From the NCBI GenBank assembly GCA_963920765.1, contig OY987249.1, forward strand, positions 498,501 to 562,500: a stretch of 64,000 nucleotides of DNA, in the 5' to 3' direction. Below the pieces are notes generated by a model. That model was not told the DNA's origin, made no database searches, and saw nothing but the letters and a program-made list of their open reading frames with translations. The position numbers and the translations under genes are program-made. Below are positions 1-11,421 of the stretch, piece by piece. Numbering within the stretch: the first letter of the stretch is position 1; the number at the start of each line of letters is the position of its first letter. The DNA is from Ulota crispa. Lineage: Eukaryota > Streptophyta > Bryopsida > Orthotrichales > Orthotrichaceae.

Positions 1-1566
1 CGTGGTGGGGCGAGTGCAGGGACTGACGGAGCTGCCGGCGCGGATGAACATGCCGCAAAGGCTGGCATCTCTGACGCGGTTTCGGGAGAAGCGCAAGGAG
101 CGGTGCTACGATAAGAGGATCCGGTACACGGTTCGCAAGGAGGTCGCTCAGAGGTAGTTCGTCTTGGATGGCTTAGTTGCGGGGATTGCTTTTCACCGTG
201 GGCATGGGTCGTTGCTTTGGGATCGAGGATGAGGAAACGGAGCGATGCTGGTCGGGATTGTTTTTCTTCGCGGGGTGCGTAGGAGTGGAATGCAGTAGAA
301 GGGAGCGGCGGGACTGCTGTCGTTTTGTCCCGGGCGTTAGCCATGGGAGTGATAGCGTGGGGTGGGATGGGGTTTCTGACGATGGCAAGTTGGGCGTGCG
401 TTCAGGATGCAGCGCAAGAAAGGGCAGTTCGCGTCTTCGCGGCCGAATCAGGAGGAGGGCGCAGCCGTGGTGAACTGGGACGGCGGTCAAGCCCCTGGGC
501 AGCCTTTGGGACTGGGAGGAGTCCAACCGGAAGTGATGTACGTCGCGCCTCGGAGTGGTTGCGTTGCTTGCGTTTCTGGTGCATGGATGGGTTGTTTGCT
601 TGCCCGGCATGGGAGTCGGGGTCGCAGATCGTTGGTGGAGGGCGGGGTGGTTCGGGGTGTGGGAGTGTGGGCTGACTCGGTGTGTGACGATGGGCAGGTG
701 TGTGCACTGTGGAATCGGGGAGCGGTCGACTCCGATGATGCGGCGCGGGCCGGCGGGGCCTCGCACTCTGTGCAACGCGTGTGGGCTGATGTGGGCGAAC
801 AAGGTAAGCAGGTGCAGAATGATGGGCCGGTTTGAGGCGGTGGAAGGAGATGCGGGGACTGTGCACAGGGGTGGAAAGCACGGCGTATTGAAAAGCTGGG
901 TGGAGTCCGTGAAAGGGAGTTGACGGGGGGTGTTCTGTGGGATGGTGGCAGGGTGTACTGAGGGACCTGTCGAAGAACCTGCCGGTCGCCGGCGGAGGGC
1001 AGCAGCAGTTGATGCTGCACCCGCAGCAAGTAAGTGAGATTTGTTTACGCGAAGTGGTGTTGGTGCTGGGTGTGGGGTGCTGGTTCTAGTGAGTGGAGGG
1101 AGGCTTCAGTGTTTTGTTGATTTGAATCTATGGTGTGCGAGATGTACTGGTGAGTTGTGGACTGGGGCGGAGTATCTGAACTGGGAAAGTGGGGTGTTGT
1201 GGGGAGAGTGCAGATGCTACAGCCGCCGGCGCCAGCGCAGCTCCAGCTCCAGCTGCCGGGGCTGCAGCATAGTGTAGAGAACGCTCATGAAGCGGGGGTA
1301 CGTATTCTCTGTTGCCGGGGTGTGTGGGGGTTCTCTCCGGGTGCTGCTGGCAAGAACAATGGATGTGGGAGTAGGGAGGTGAAGTGGAAATTCTGGAGCA
1401 TCGGAAAGGTGCAGGTGGAGTGGTTTGGGTGGGGTGGTCTGACGGGGGTGTTGGGCGCAACGTGGTGCAGGATGTACAGGGAAGCCAACAGAGGGACGTG
1501 GATGTACAGAAGAACATGGCGAGCATGGTGGCAGCGGGTGGAGGTCCCGTGCTCGCAGCCGGATAG
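1..1566 (+). CDS. ZML-type TIFY-CCT-GATA transcription factor, left copy, 5' part outside window
   Basis: Predicted nuclear DNA-binding regulator. Exons read from splice signals and frame continuity: 20-153, 406-537, 698-803, 952-1029, 1214-1297 and 1471-1566 (stop TAG). The first visible exon encodes most of a CCT domain ([20 protein letters not shown]), continued in the next by [12 protein letters not shown]. The third holds a GATA zinc finger of the C-X2-C-X20-C-X2-C type (CVHC...CNAC) with the plant-typical [20 protein letters not shown]. The next begins GVLRDLSKN, usual after this finger. All junction phases agree. The exons for the N-terminus and TIFY domain would lie left of the window; they are visible only in the right copy at 18758-21140. 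Over the shared part the two copies appear identical. This copy is transcribed towards the palindrome centre, convergent with the other. Domain identity is secure; the short C-terminal exons rest on splice logic only. Confidence 0.88.
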
Positions 1567-2401
1567 CTTTGGCGCGGTTGCGACGCGGGTCCGGATGCTG
1601 TGATTGTAATCTTCTTTTTTTCTTTCTTTTTTAGGGCGGGGTTGGGGGTTGTTGACGTCCGTGGAAGTGTCGATGGGCGCTGTGCCGACTCGGAGAGGCC
1701 GGCAGTGCAGCAGGTGCCGCGTGGTGAACATAGAGGGAAGTCTCGGGGAGGCTGGCGACGTGGTGTGTGGCAATCCCGTTTGTAGGAAATGGTTTGAAAG
1801 ACATAGTGCTCCGAGTTCCAGAGCCAAGTGCGGAACGAGGGTGCAGCGATATATCAGGGTGGGGGTGATGATAGGTCAGGCTGGGACTTGAAATGCCGGG
1901 GCTTCGTGGCCATCCATCAACCCATTCTTGCATGGGCGTGTATTTAATTTTTGGTGAAAGTTGGATTGGGATTCTGGCCGTCCTGGGACGCTTGCATAGT
2001 TTCGGAGCTGGCGTGGTTTTGCATGATGGGGCCGTGCATGGGGTGGGTTGGGCGTGTGGGATGGTTTGTCGGTGTTGTGGTGCGTGTCGCGTGTCGTGGT
2101 ATCGATCACTGCCGCGATCTGTATGGAGGGATGAGCGGGCTTTGGATGAGACTGTATATCTAGCAGTTGAAAGAAATGAGTTGGAACGAAACGAAGGTGG
2201 CATGTGCCGGAGTCACTCGCTAGATTGGAGTGAGCACGGGGCCAAGCAGACGTGGTGGGAGTGCTGAAGCGCACAAGGGTACGATATCTGGAGTTCTGAA
2301 GAGGAGGCATGACTGGGTGAGATTTTGTGGCTTCCTGAGTGAGGATAGCGGCGTATGCGAGTACCGGTAGTGCTGTTTCGGAACCGCGGTAGATAGTACG
2401 A
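1..2401 (+). repeat. Outer palindrome arm, left (identical part)
   Basis: This stretch is the reverse complement of 17923-20323: position x pairs with 20324-x with no indel. Sampled direct comparisons, and all long open frames translated from both copies, show no difference up to 2401. It contains ZML exons 3-8, introns and 3' flank. The arm runs off the left edge, so its real length is unknown. Confidence 0.93.
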
Positions 2402-2815
2402 TTGTTTACGGTGTTTTCGAGATTCTTGGGCGAGGCGTACATGGCTGTTCTTGAAAGTTGTTTCGTCACTTTTGGAGGAGCTGCAGCAGCCGCAGATTTG
2501 GCCTTGGTTTGGATCGGTGGGGTCACTGGGGTGGCGTGGGACCGTTGTGGTTGTGTAGCGAGGTGTGGTGGAAGCTGCATTGCAGTGGAATGATTCGCTT
2601 ACGCCAAAGCATGTCATTGTTACCTGTAATCATTTGTGGACTCTTAGACCTTTTGTGTATGTGCTCTCTTCAGTTGCATATGTCTCATATTTGCTGTGGG
2701 TCTCGTTGGTATGACTAACGTGATTCGGTCTTTGGTCCGCGCACAATCTTTGTTCAGTGGTTTGTGCGAATCTAGTTTGTCCAGTGCCTCAGTTCTTGAG
2801 GGGTGAAGTCGTGGA
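2402..2815 (+). repeat. Outer palindrome arm, left (diverged part)
   Basis: Still the inverted counterpart of about 17515-17922, but with about 15 differences in the first 180 bp (2402-2580) and more beyond, including indels. Homology fades near 2800. The switch from no differences to about 8% happens at 2402. Confidence 0.85.
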
Positions 2816-3716
2816 CACTGTTGAGAAAGATTGTTGTCTTGTAGCGAGACTCTAGTCTATATCGCCCTCACATTACAGCAGGAATGGGCCCTCATTTATG
2901 CTGCAAGTTTTTCATACTTTATCTTCCTAAGATGAGTGACTCTGGGTTCTGTTGAAGAGACTCTCATTTCATCTCTTTTTGTCATACTATGTGGATAAGT
3001 GGGTCAATAATGGAAAAAAACACTTTTAAAGTACACTGAATATTGCGTTTAGGTTGGCCCACACTAAATTCTCGACATTCTATACTTCATAAATATTTAC
3101 TGCTGCTACAGTAATTTTCATCAAAATTTACTGCAACAGAGAACTTGTAAAAGCCTAGGCGACAACAATGAACCTATACAAAAACAAATTGGTGACGTCC
3201 AAGTTGTAAAATATGTGAAATTCAAGACTCTGGAGAGTTGCATACCCCTCCAAGTGGCCAAATGATGAGTCACAAGGTAACTTACCTGACTCAAGGTAAC
3301 TTACCAAGGTAAGGTAACTTAATTGTCAAGACAACCTAAATGCAATATGTAGTGTACCATCAAAATGTATGCAAAGTACCTTTGTAACTTTCACAACTAT
3401 CATGAACAAAGTAGTGATTTTGTCACGTCATTTGATGGAAGGCCATTTTGTGATTTTTATTTTATTTTAGTGAGGTTTCATTGTAGAAAGCGCTTAACAT
3501 GACAAAAGAAAACACATTCTAAGATATTTTTAGTTTACATTGGCACATCAGTCATTCCTGGAGCAAGTACTTGAACTGAAGGAATTGTGAACTGCTAACA
3601 TGTAGATGTTATCCTAATGGAACAAGTAATTTCCATTGGATTCATTGGAATACCAAAATTGTAAAATGCGGCTCTTTTTGAGTGCTATGAACTTTTGGTT
3701 TAGTGAAGTTCCCATC
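2816..3716. other. AT-rich intergenic DNA, nothing recognised
   Basis: No reading frame or RNA gene recognised. A short imperfect direct repeat of AAGGTAACTTACC occurs near 3275-3320. Confidence 0.5.
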
Positions 3717-3965
3717 TTAACCCCTGAGTGCCCGAGGAGCCCAAATGTAGTCGCTCAATTTTTAAAGATGTGCATGTTTGACTCTTATTCTCTTCTTAAT
3801 GGTAAAGTTAAAAGACTTGTACTTTTTCATGTACCTCCAGGTACGTGTCTACTATCACTCAAAAAAAAATTCAAATTATTTGAATCTACTTAGGTAATAC
3901 TTTTATTGGATTAAGTACACAAGGTATGGATTTGAGTGAAATAACTCTGGGCGCTCAGGGGTTAA
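3717..3965. mobile_element. TTAA-flanked MITE (piggyBac-like), about 240 bp
   Basis: Bounded by TTAA at 3717-3720 and 3962-3965. Ends are inverted: CCCCTGAGTGCCCGAGG on the left and GGGCGCTCAGGGG on the right. The interior is related to the element at 33811-34058. No coding capacity. TTAA target duplication with ends starting CCC is the hallmark of piggyBac; the family assignment is inference. Confidence 0.7.
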
Positions 3966-4657
3966 GAGTGGATCAACCATCTTAGGCTAGGAAATTGAGA
4001 GAAAAAAAAAGTAAGATTTTGGAAAGCAATTGAACAAACACACATCAAAGTATAAAAAGTGAAGTATATCCAAATCGCAACTGGACGTATGTTGGATCAA
4101 ATTCCTATTGCTTACTGAAAAATAGCAAATACTACAATCTTCATATGATGAGCATAAGTGCTTGATTACTTAGGGCACCACAGAGCTTAAAGCATGCGCG
4201 TGTCATAAACAATCAATTTATTCATCTTCATAGATATTGTTGTGTCTTCTATTTCCCTCAATGATACAAGTAAATATATTTCTCCTCTCATGCTCATTAA
4301 TTTGTTGTATGGTATCCACTTTTGTAAAAGAATATATTCTTGTCTTGAAACTTATTGAGGTTAGAGGAACGCTATGCTTACCAAATCTATAAGTCTCACC
4401 AAAGCACAAAAGTGTTTTATATGCTAGGGAACAACATATGCTCAAGCATAAATCAAATGTCATTGGACAAATAGGCAAAAAAAAAAATTGGCCTTTCCAA
4501 CAATTTTTTGAATAGGTTTTACATAACATTCACTCAAATAGGAACTAAAAGTGCTAAACACGCCAACCTCATTGCTAAACAACAACTTGCAATAATGCAT
4601 CCTCATCTAGACAAGACTCTTGTGAATTAGGTTCTATATACTACAAGGGAACATTGT
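3966..4657. other. AT-rich intergenic DNA, nothing recognised
   Basis: No gene, RNA or clear repeat structure seen. Confidence 0.4.
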
Positions 4658-4765
4658 CAATTTGGTCATTTTTTGTCAATTATGACATGTCAATTAGGAC
4701 ATTTTTTGGTCAATTAGGACACTTTTCTGTCAGTATGGACACATTTAGTCAATTAGGACATGTTA
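4658..4765. repeat. Degenerate tandem repeat, unit about 25-30 bp
   Basis: About four to five imperfect copies of a unit containing GTCAATTAGGACATTTTT follow each other head to tail. No function is suggested. Confidence 0.7.
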
Positions 4766-5955
4766 ATTTGAACACCATTTCCTTGTAGAATTATGACAAG
4801 TCAAATAAAGGGCACTAATAATGAGTTCATCAAGGAAATATACATGAAACTCATTATAATGAACACCGCAACCCTTGCTAGTATTTCCAAACAATTGGAT
4901 ACAAAATTTCAAGTATCGCCATGAGTTAAATGCATTCAAATCATATAAGAAGAGTAGATCAGACAACATAAAAACAATCTAACTTGTCATTTATGAACTA
5001 AGAACAAAAATTGACTAATATAAAGTAAGGTAAGCCTATAACATGGACAAACTTTGTCTTTATTACCGCATGGCCATAAAACAAAAGTTTAAACCAAGCA
5101 TTAAATGGAAGGAAAACCAAAAGTTCAGAACCATGATAACAAATATAATCATTGCACATGTTGAACAATTGCACAGATTGGAACCAATTTTCATTAGCCA
5201 TACATTGTAATTGTTTGAAAGGAGAAATGACAATAATCTTGGATTTTACTTTCAAAGAAATTAGAAAGCATGAATAACATGCTTACTCTTCCAAAAACAA
5301 CTCAAGAAATTCAACAAGCAATTGAGCAATGAGAATTAACGTGTTTTATTGAAGAACACTTTTTAAGTTTTTAATCTTTACTAATATGCCCTTGGATCTT
5401 GCCCAACAAAACCGAGTTGCTATAAAGGTTGGAGTTGAGAAGGCTGCAGCAAGCAAAAGCAAAGGAATGTCACGTCCGGGGTCACGTCAGCCATTGTGAA
5501 CAGACAATAGCTGTTGCTTTGATTTCTTTGTAGCTTCTTGGTTGGATTGCTGTAACGTATTGGTAATTTCACCATAGCCCATGTATAGCAAGTAAATGGG
5601 TCCTCCACCAAATATGTTTATTTTATCCTCCCATGCGGAAGACAATAACAGACAATAAAATGGTATGAGAAATTCTAACTGTTATTTTATGCTGTGTGAT
5701 GTTTTTTATGTATGTGTGAAGGAGTGCGTCTGTGAGTGTGTTCTCCTAACATTTTTGACATGTCAGATCAGTAATAATACAGAGTTTGCTTGCTTTGGTA
5801 TGAATTTCTCTTGAGATTAATAAACTGTAGCTGCATTCCAATATGGTTGTTTTGTGCACATGGATTTCCAAATATTGAATTCAACTGTGACAAGTTCGAT
5901 ATTCCTTCAAGAATTGTAAGCGTTGCTATTAAAAATAAATAAATAAAAATAAATT
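4766..5955. other. AT-rich intergenic DNA, nothing recognised
   Basis: No coding sequence with homology I recognise on either strand; only short open frames without domain features. Confidence 0.4.
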
Positions 5956-6227
5956 GATGGATATTCCCTGAAGTTTACCATATTTGTATAAATGCCCCTG
6001 ATTTTTCAGAAATTGCACAATTATCCTTGGATCATAATGTTCAGGTGTTTATACTATCGTGCATGCCATCTTTTTCCCTTTATGCACACGCTGGTACAAG
6101 AAAGAAGCAATGTGCGCATAAAGGAAGAAGGAATTAGCATGCACAACAAAATAAACACTTGAAAATCATGGTCCAAGGGTATTTGTGCAATTTTGGGCAT
6201 CTACACAAATATGGCAAACTTCAGTGG
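5956..6227. mobile_element. MITE with TIR GATGGATA...
   Basis: The left end reads GATGGATATTCCCTGAAGTT and then ATATTTGTATAAATGCCC. The right end is its inverted counterpart (GGGCATCTACACAAATATGG, then CAAACTTCAGTGGG). A related copy lies at 33341-33653 inside the ARL13-like gene, sharing the inner motif AACACTTGAAAAT. No coding capacity; superfamily not determined. Confidence 0.65.
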
Positions 6228-6735
6228 GCTCAAAATCACTGTCCTTTTCATGGTTGACGGAGATGAATGCCACGTTTCAGGGATTGAGTCTGCTGTGAGT
6301 TGTTGATTTTCAACGCTCGTGCAATGGAAAACCCCTTCATGTTCCCATAACAACAGAAAGACTGAGTTCTCTTTCTCTATCCATTGACCTTGTAGTAGTA
6401 AGGTGTACCTATGTTTAAGCACATGCGAACTTTTTATTTTTATTTATTATTTCTTAGAGGCGACTCTAATGTATCTTGAGTTCTCTTTGTAGCCTACTTA
6501 CAAAGTTGTTCCTCTATGTCAAAGAGGTTCACTTCATCGATATGCCGAGGAGGTGCGATGGCTAATTCCAAGGATTTTGGTTTAGGATTTGCTTTAGAAT
6601 TTCAACCCTTGGTTAGTGAAATCTCATGACTACGCTTAAATTTCATAGCCTGTGCCAACACATAGAACGAGACTGCAATGCTACCGTTTCTGTAGTTTGA
6701 CCTCTGAGTTCATTTATCCAATTGAGGAGAGATTC

Positions 6736-6813
6736 TTAACCCCTAAATGCTTGAGGCACCATATTCTAGTATAAAACCACCGGAATTTGGTGCCTCAGGC
6801 ATGTAGGGGTTAA
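6736..6813. mobile_element. Compact TTAA-flanked hairpin element (78 bp with TTAA)
   Basis: TTAA at 6736-6739 and 6810-6813 bound a 70-bp hairpin with ends CCCCTAAATGCTTGAGGCAC and GGTGCCTCAGGCATGTAGGGG-type. It occupies the same site in the palindrome as the 930-bp element 12306-13235 in the other arm: flanks AATTGAGGAGAGATT and AGAAGATTCC are shared. Confidence 0.75.
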
Positions 6814-7065
6814 AAGAAGATTCCACTCTTGGCTCTCTCGTGCTCAAGCTTTGCGAATTGGAGGCATTGCAGTTTTAGGGTATATTTTTAGGTTTTGTTG
6901 TGTTCTAGTGAAATATAGATTTCCATTAGCATTAGTATTATGTGAAAAGCTTTTATTCATGTTCTGTGCACCAGAGACCTTGCTATTCAAGCATTTTACA
7001 AGCACGTTTTCATCATTTTACCCTTTGCTTCGAGAGCTCTCTCCATCTTCTCAATCAATATAGTG

Positions 7066-7206
7066 ATAAGGTAGCACCACCCATTCCCGACCGTGTCACA
7101 AACCCGACCCCTGTACACAGGATTTTCATTTCAGAACTGAAATGAAAACCCTGGGTACAGAGGGCCAGGTTTCTTAAATGGTCGGGTATGAGTGGTACTA
7201 CCTTAT
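7066..7206. mobile_element. Hairpin MITE, about 135 bp, present in left arm only
   Basis: Long inverted repeat: ATAAGGTAGCACCACCCATT is mirrored by ATGAGTGGTACTACCTTAT, with centre near TTTCAGAACTGAAA. The right arm at about 11315-11335 (GATGGATCAAATCGC) reads straight through, so this is an insertion made after the duplication. The flanking TGAT on both sides may be the target duplication. Confidence 0.65.
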
Positions 7207-7740
7207 GATCCATCTTCATTGGGAGACTTCCGCCACCCAAAGTTTTATAATCACATCCATCACAAATGCCGAAATTCCTGATAGAATCATTCATTCTTCA
7301 GCTATTACATCCATCCAAAACGTAGTCTTTCATCCGTATGCACTCACGTACCAAAGCAAGGGAATCTAAGCACTTCATTTTGACACTATCCCGGTGAGAA
7401 AGCTATTTTCCTGGTGTGTCAAAAGTGTCTTGGTGACGGATGAATTTTTTGATGTTCAACTTCACGTACTACTCCTCAATAGTAAAGGCAACGACTTTCC
7501 CCATGAGGAACTTGAGTAAAGCGCTATTGTTCTCCACATGCTATGCTATTGAAGCTCAAATGAATATTAACAAAGAATGAAACTACTTCTTTTATTGCAG
7601 CAAAATTTGCAGAATGCAAAGTAAAGGAGTGCTCACAACAAGCAATGCATCTGTAGGATACAAATGCTAGCAAGTCTCTCTCCTTTCTAACGCTATGCTT
7701 GAATAACGACTAAACAGCTGTCTCAAGGCTGCCAGCTATC

Positions 7741-8269
7741 CTGCGCTCCATTGCTTCGTTGACGTGATTCAACCTTGAACACGCTTTGAACAGTGACCAC
7801 GAGCAGCTACAGCAAATCTTCAATTAGTTTCGACATATAAAAGTGGCAAATGTGGTGCAGCTCAAGCCTTTTGCTGCTTGCCCCGGTGGCTTGCAAGCTG
7901 CGCGCCGGGTTTGGACTGTGCAGATCTCGAGCACGTGCAAAACAGCTGTGGAGCCCCAATTCAAACCATCGCACATCCAGCTCACAGCGACTGTGGGTTC
8001 CGTGCACTCTTACCACATAAACTGCCCGTCATGGGCGTAGAGGCAGCAGCTTGAGCAGTTACTGAATCGGCGATCGATCGAGACGGCCTGCGGCAGCCGC
8101 ATCAGCTGCTTTTATCGATCACTTCAAGCTCCGCCCTGCATCGCTAATCCGGTTCCGTTTCCTTGTGAATTCTCGGTCACCCTGGACTGTCTGAGATCAT
8201 ATTAAGTACGAAGCAAGCGGAGTGCGGATCGGAGTCATTCCTGTACGTGGAGTACGCGTAGTCGCAAAC
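7741..8269. other. Upstream flank of the Cys-rich gene
   Basis: Unique sequence at the palindrome centre, GC-richer than the surroundings. It should contain the promoter and 5' UTR of the gene starting at 8270. No core promoter motif could be fixed with confidence. Confidence 0.4.
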
Positions 8270-10026
8270 ATGGCGTCCATCGTTTCCACGGCAACCGTTT
8301 CTACTGCGCTCCTCGTTTTGGTGGTGCAGCTGATGAACTGCTGTCTACAAACAGGTGCGTCTGTGAGTTGCATGCTTCCGTCAACACGGTCGATCTGCAT
8401 AGTTCTCGTGTTGGTGAAGTTTGGCACTTGGGTGCAAGAATCGATGTGGCTTGTCATTCCAGCGCTGTGAACGAGGGCTTACAACGGATCCGATGCGTAT
8501 GGTCAAGTGAACCTCTCTGGAGCATGTGACCCTGGCCTGGATGCATGAGGGCGTTTGAGCGAGTGGCCTCATGGAGCCTCGAGGTTTGGAACCCTGCTAG
8601 CTGAAAGTCACTGTGGCTTTGTCCACTGTGGCTATGTCATCGTGGGTGCACGGCACTCCCTGAGGCACTGACCCGTCGATGTGGGTGCCCAGGTGCCAAT
8701 GCTGCCCCGACGGCGAGCTGTCCTGCTGGGTACATGAGCTGTGGCTCCAACCACAAAAACGGCTGCTTAACGAACGTCAAGACCGACTTGGACAACTGCG
8801 GCACCTGCGGCGTCCAGTGCAACGCGCGGCCCCACTCGTCACGCACGTGCTCGGACGGCAAGTGCGGGTTCACGTGCAGCAGCAAGTGGTGGAAGGATTG
8901 CGACCAAAAGGAGAAGAACGGGTGCGAGATGTGCGTTCAGGGCGACGTCAGGAACTGTGGCGACTGCGGGAAAACGTGCGACTGTCCTGCACATGCCATT
9001 TCTACGTGCGTGAGTGGGAGCTGCGGGTTTTCCTGCAAAGTCGGGTTCAAGGACTGTAACAAACTGGCAGCAGACGGATGTGAGGTGGCCATCGCGTCCG
9101 ACGTGTCCAACTGCGGTGCTTGCGGGACGGCGTGCAGCACTCCGAACGCACGTCCCAAGTGCTCGAATGGAACTTGCGCGATCAAGGGGTGCCACAAGGG
9201 GTTCAGCGATTGCAATGGCGTGGTGAAGGATGGCTGCGAGGTCACGGACGCCATGCTACAAACAGACCCGTTGAACTGCGGGGCTTGCGGGAATAAGTGC
9301 GACGATTGCCCTGCAGGTAGGACTCCTGCTTGCATTACTGGTGGGCTCGGGGGTGGGATTTGCATTTGCAATTGCAGGGAAGGATTCGATGACTGCAACG
9401 GCGAGATGGGGGACGGCTTGCCGGGGGACGGCTGCGAGACCGAGATTGCCACTGACGTCGCAAACTGCGGTAGCTGCGGGAAGGCGTGCAACTCTGCCAA
9501 TGCTAATCCTCGGTGCTTAAATGGAACGTGTCAGATTGAGAGCTGCAAGAGCGGATTTGGTGACTGCAATGGTAGGGCGGATGATGGCTGTGAGGTGGAG
9601 CTTGCCAGCGACTTTGCACACTGCGGTGTCTGTGGAGGGTCGTGCAATATTTCCAATGCTCTTTCTCGGTGCTCATATGGAGATTGTGCATTTGAGCGCT
9701 GCAAGGACGGTTACAGTGATTGCAATGGCTCGCTGGATGACGGTTGTGAGACCGAGATTGGCATCGAATATGCATACTGCGGTGCCTGCGTGGGGGAGGG
9801 TTGCTATACTCCCCATGCTTATGCTCAGTGTTCAAATGATGGCTGTTCAATCCGAAGCTGCCAGATGGGGTATAACGATTGCAACGGGGACGCTGGAGAT
9901 GGCTGCGAGGTTACGGACGCCGATCTACTGACCGACATCTTTAATTGCGGTGCCTGCGGGGTGGCGTGCGACCTTCCCAATGCTAATCCTCGTTGCTTAA
10001 ATGGGACTTGTGGGATTGTGTCCTGA
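8270..10026 (+). CDS. Secreted cysteine-rich repeat protein, about 472 aa, truncated by TGA in the last repeat
   Basis: Two exons: 8270-8354 (donor GTGCGT) and 8693-10026 (acceptor CCAG), phase 1, giving about 472 residues. The first 28 residues are a hydrophobic signal-peptide-like segment (STALLVLVVQLMNCC). The rest is about eight repeats of roughly 45 residues. Each has an NCGxCGxxC cluster, a C-NGTC segment and a DCNG...DGCE segment, for example NCGACGTAC and GFSDCNGVVKDGCEV. Function is not known. The Cys spacing suggests a disulphide-knotted extracellular or wall protein, and the NCGxCG motif recalls STIG1-like proteins. Repeats of this style also occur, as far as I recall, in predicted Myxococcota secreted proteins. 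The frame stays open in the same phase past the TGA at 10024-10026. The exon is far richer in GC than its flanks. It sits alone at the palindrome centre. Confidence 0.85.
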
Positions 10027-10089
10027 CTGGATCTTTGCCTTGATTGCAATGGCTCGGTGGACGATGGCTGTGAAAGCTATAATTATATT
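10027..10089 (+). pseudogene. In-frame remnant of the next Cys repeat after the stop
   Basis: Directly downstream of the TGA the same frame reads LDLCLDCNGSVDDGCES and then stops at TGA 10087-10089. This is the DCNG/DGCE half of another repeat. The TGA falls where the repeat consensus has a cysteine, so a TGC to TGA change is the simplest explanation. Confidence 0.72.
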
Positions 10090-10384
10090 TGAAACTAGTT
10101 TTTGTTTTCGTTGCCTTTATGGAATTTGTGCTTTTCATATTGATAGAGATTGCGACATCACCTCTTTCCAGCAGTGTGAGAGGTAAGTGAATAGACGAAT
10201 TTAACTTGTATAATTGTTATCGTGTAGAAAATCCTCTTTATTTCTGATTGCAGTCCGCTTTGTAATGACCTCTCTTTTGAAGACAGGATCCAATTGAGCA
10301 TTTATTGCTTAATCATTTCCAGCATGCCTCTGGTTACTACTATCAGCTAGTATGGATGCTTTTGATTGCTGCAATTTAGGCCTA
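10090..10384. other. 3' flank of the Cys-rich gene
   Basis: AT-rich; presumably the 3' UTR. Nothing else recognised. Confidence 0.35.
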
Positions 10385-10597
10385 AACGTCATATTCGTTA
10401 ATTTGAGAAAAAGAAGTGTCCCACTTGTACCTCACCTTAAACCAAAAAAGTTACCTTAAACCAGATTCAAAGGTATCATATTCAATCTGGGCCACTAAGA
10501 TTTCTGTACATAAAAAAACGCTGAGCTTGATTTTAGGTGATCACCTAAAAGAAGTCCCAAAATGTACCTTCTGTCCCATATTAACGAATATGACGTT
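10385..10597. mobile_element. MITE with TIR AACGTCATATTCGTTAAT
   Basis: Left end AACGTCATATTCGTTAAT is repeated inverted at the right end as ATTAACGAATATGACGTT. The interior has TTAGGTGATCACCTAA and CACCTTAAACC, shared with the element nested at about 11811-12085. Non-coding; target duplication unclear. Confidence 0.65.
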
Positions 10598-11421
10598 CCT
10601 AACTGTCCTTGCCCACCTGAATCAACTTGTTTGGCTGGTTGTTATTCTTATTGCGGTTGAGCACCCAGCCAGCAGCTCACTATTTATACAAATGATTTTG
10701 ACCAATAAATACGTACATGCATCTCTTTCAATCATCTTCATGTTCGTTATGTTGCCTTGAGCTCTGTCTCCACGGACAAGCTAGACAGTTGGTTGTTTAG
10801 TCGTTATTCAAGCATAGCATTAGAAAGTTAGGAGTCTTGCTAGCATTTGTATCCTACAGATACATTGCTTGCATTGTTGTAAGCATTCTTTTACTTTGCA
10901 TTCTGCAACCTGTGCTGTAATAAACAAGTAGTTTCATACTTTGTTATTATTCTCTTGAGCATCAATAGCATTGATGAGCATGTGAATAACAATATGGCCT
11001 TACTCAAGTTCCGCACGGGGGAACTCGTTGCCTTCACTCGTGTGGAGCTGTGCTTAAATTCAAACACCGGAAAATTCATCTATCATCAAGAAACTTCTGA
11101 AAAACCCAGGAAAACGGCTTTCTCACCGGGATAATGTCACCTGGAACTGGAAGTGCTTGTCTTCTCTTGCTTTGGTATGTGAGTGCAGGCGGATGAGATG
11201 GTACACTTTGGATGGATGGGATGGGTGAAGTGGATGAACGGCTCTATCAGGAATTTCGGCATTTGTGATGGATGTGATTATGAAACTGGGTGACGGAAGT
11301 CTCCCCAATGAAGATGGATCAAATCGCTATTTGGATTGAGAGGAAGAAGAGAGCTCTCGAAGTAAACTTTAAGGATACAATGATGAAAACGTGCTTGAGA
11401 AATGCATGAATGGCAACTTGG

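Larger units (their letters stand above)
6500..7740 (+). repeat. Inner palindrome arm, left
   Basis: Collinear blocks are inverted relative to 10760-14405. Block 6513-6655 pairs with 14300-14405, 6655-6735 with 13236-13338, 6814-6870 with 12240-12305, 6940-7065 plus 7207-7400 with 11100-11400, and 7540-7740 with 10770-10990. Identity is visibly lower than in the outer arms. The arms differ mainly by mobile-element insertions, so they show both filled and empty sites. Confidence 0.82.

Noticed and set aside
173..1827. Several overlapping open frames of 120-210 codons on both strands
   Set aside because: Shadow frames of a GC-rich gene; Pro/Arg/His-rich low-complexity translations with no domains, overlapping well-supported ZML exons.
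1876..2580. 234-codon minus-strand frame conserved in both palindrome arms (mirror at 17744-18448)
   Set aside because: The two copies are identical where the arms are identical. In the diverged part most differences would change amino acids, so the frame shows no coding constraint. It is antisense to the ZML 3' flank.
8839..9500. Minus-strand frames of 118 and 187 codons
   Set aside because: Antisense shadows of the Cys-rich gene; the plus frame has the signal peptide, repeat pattern and splice fit.
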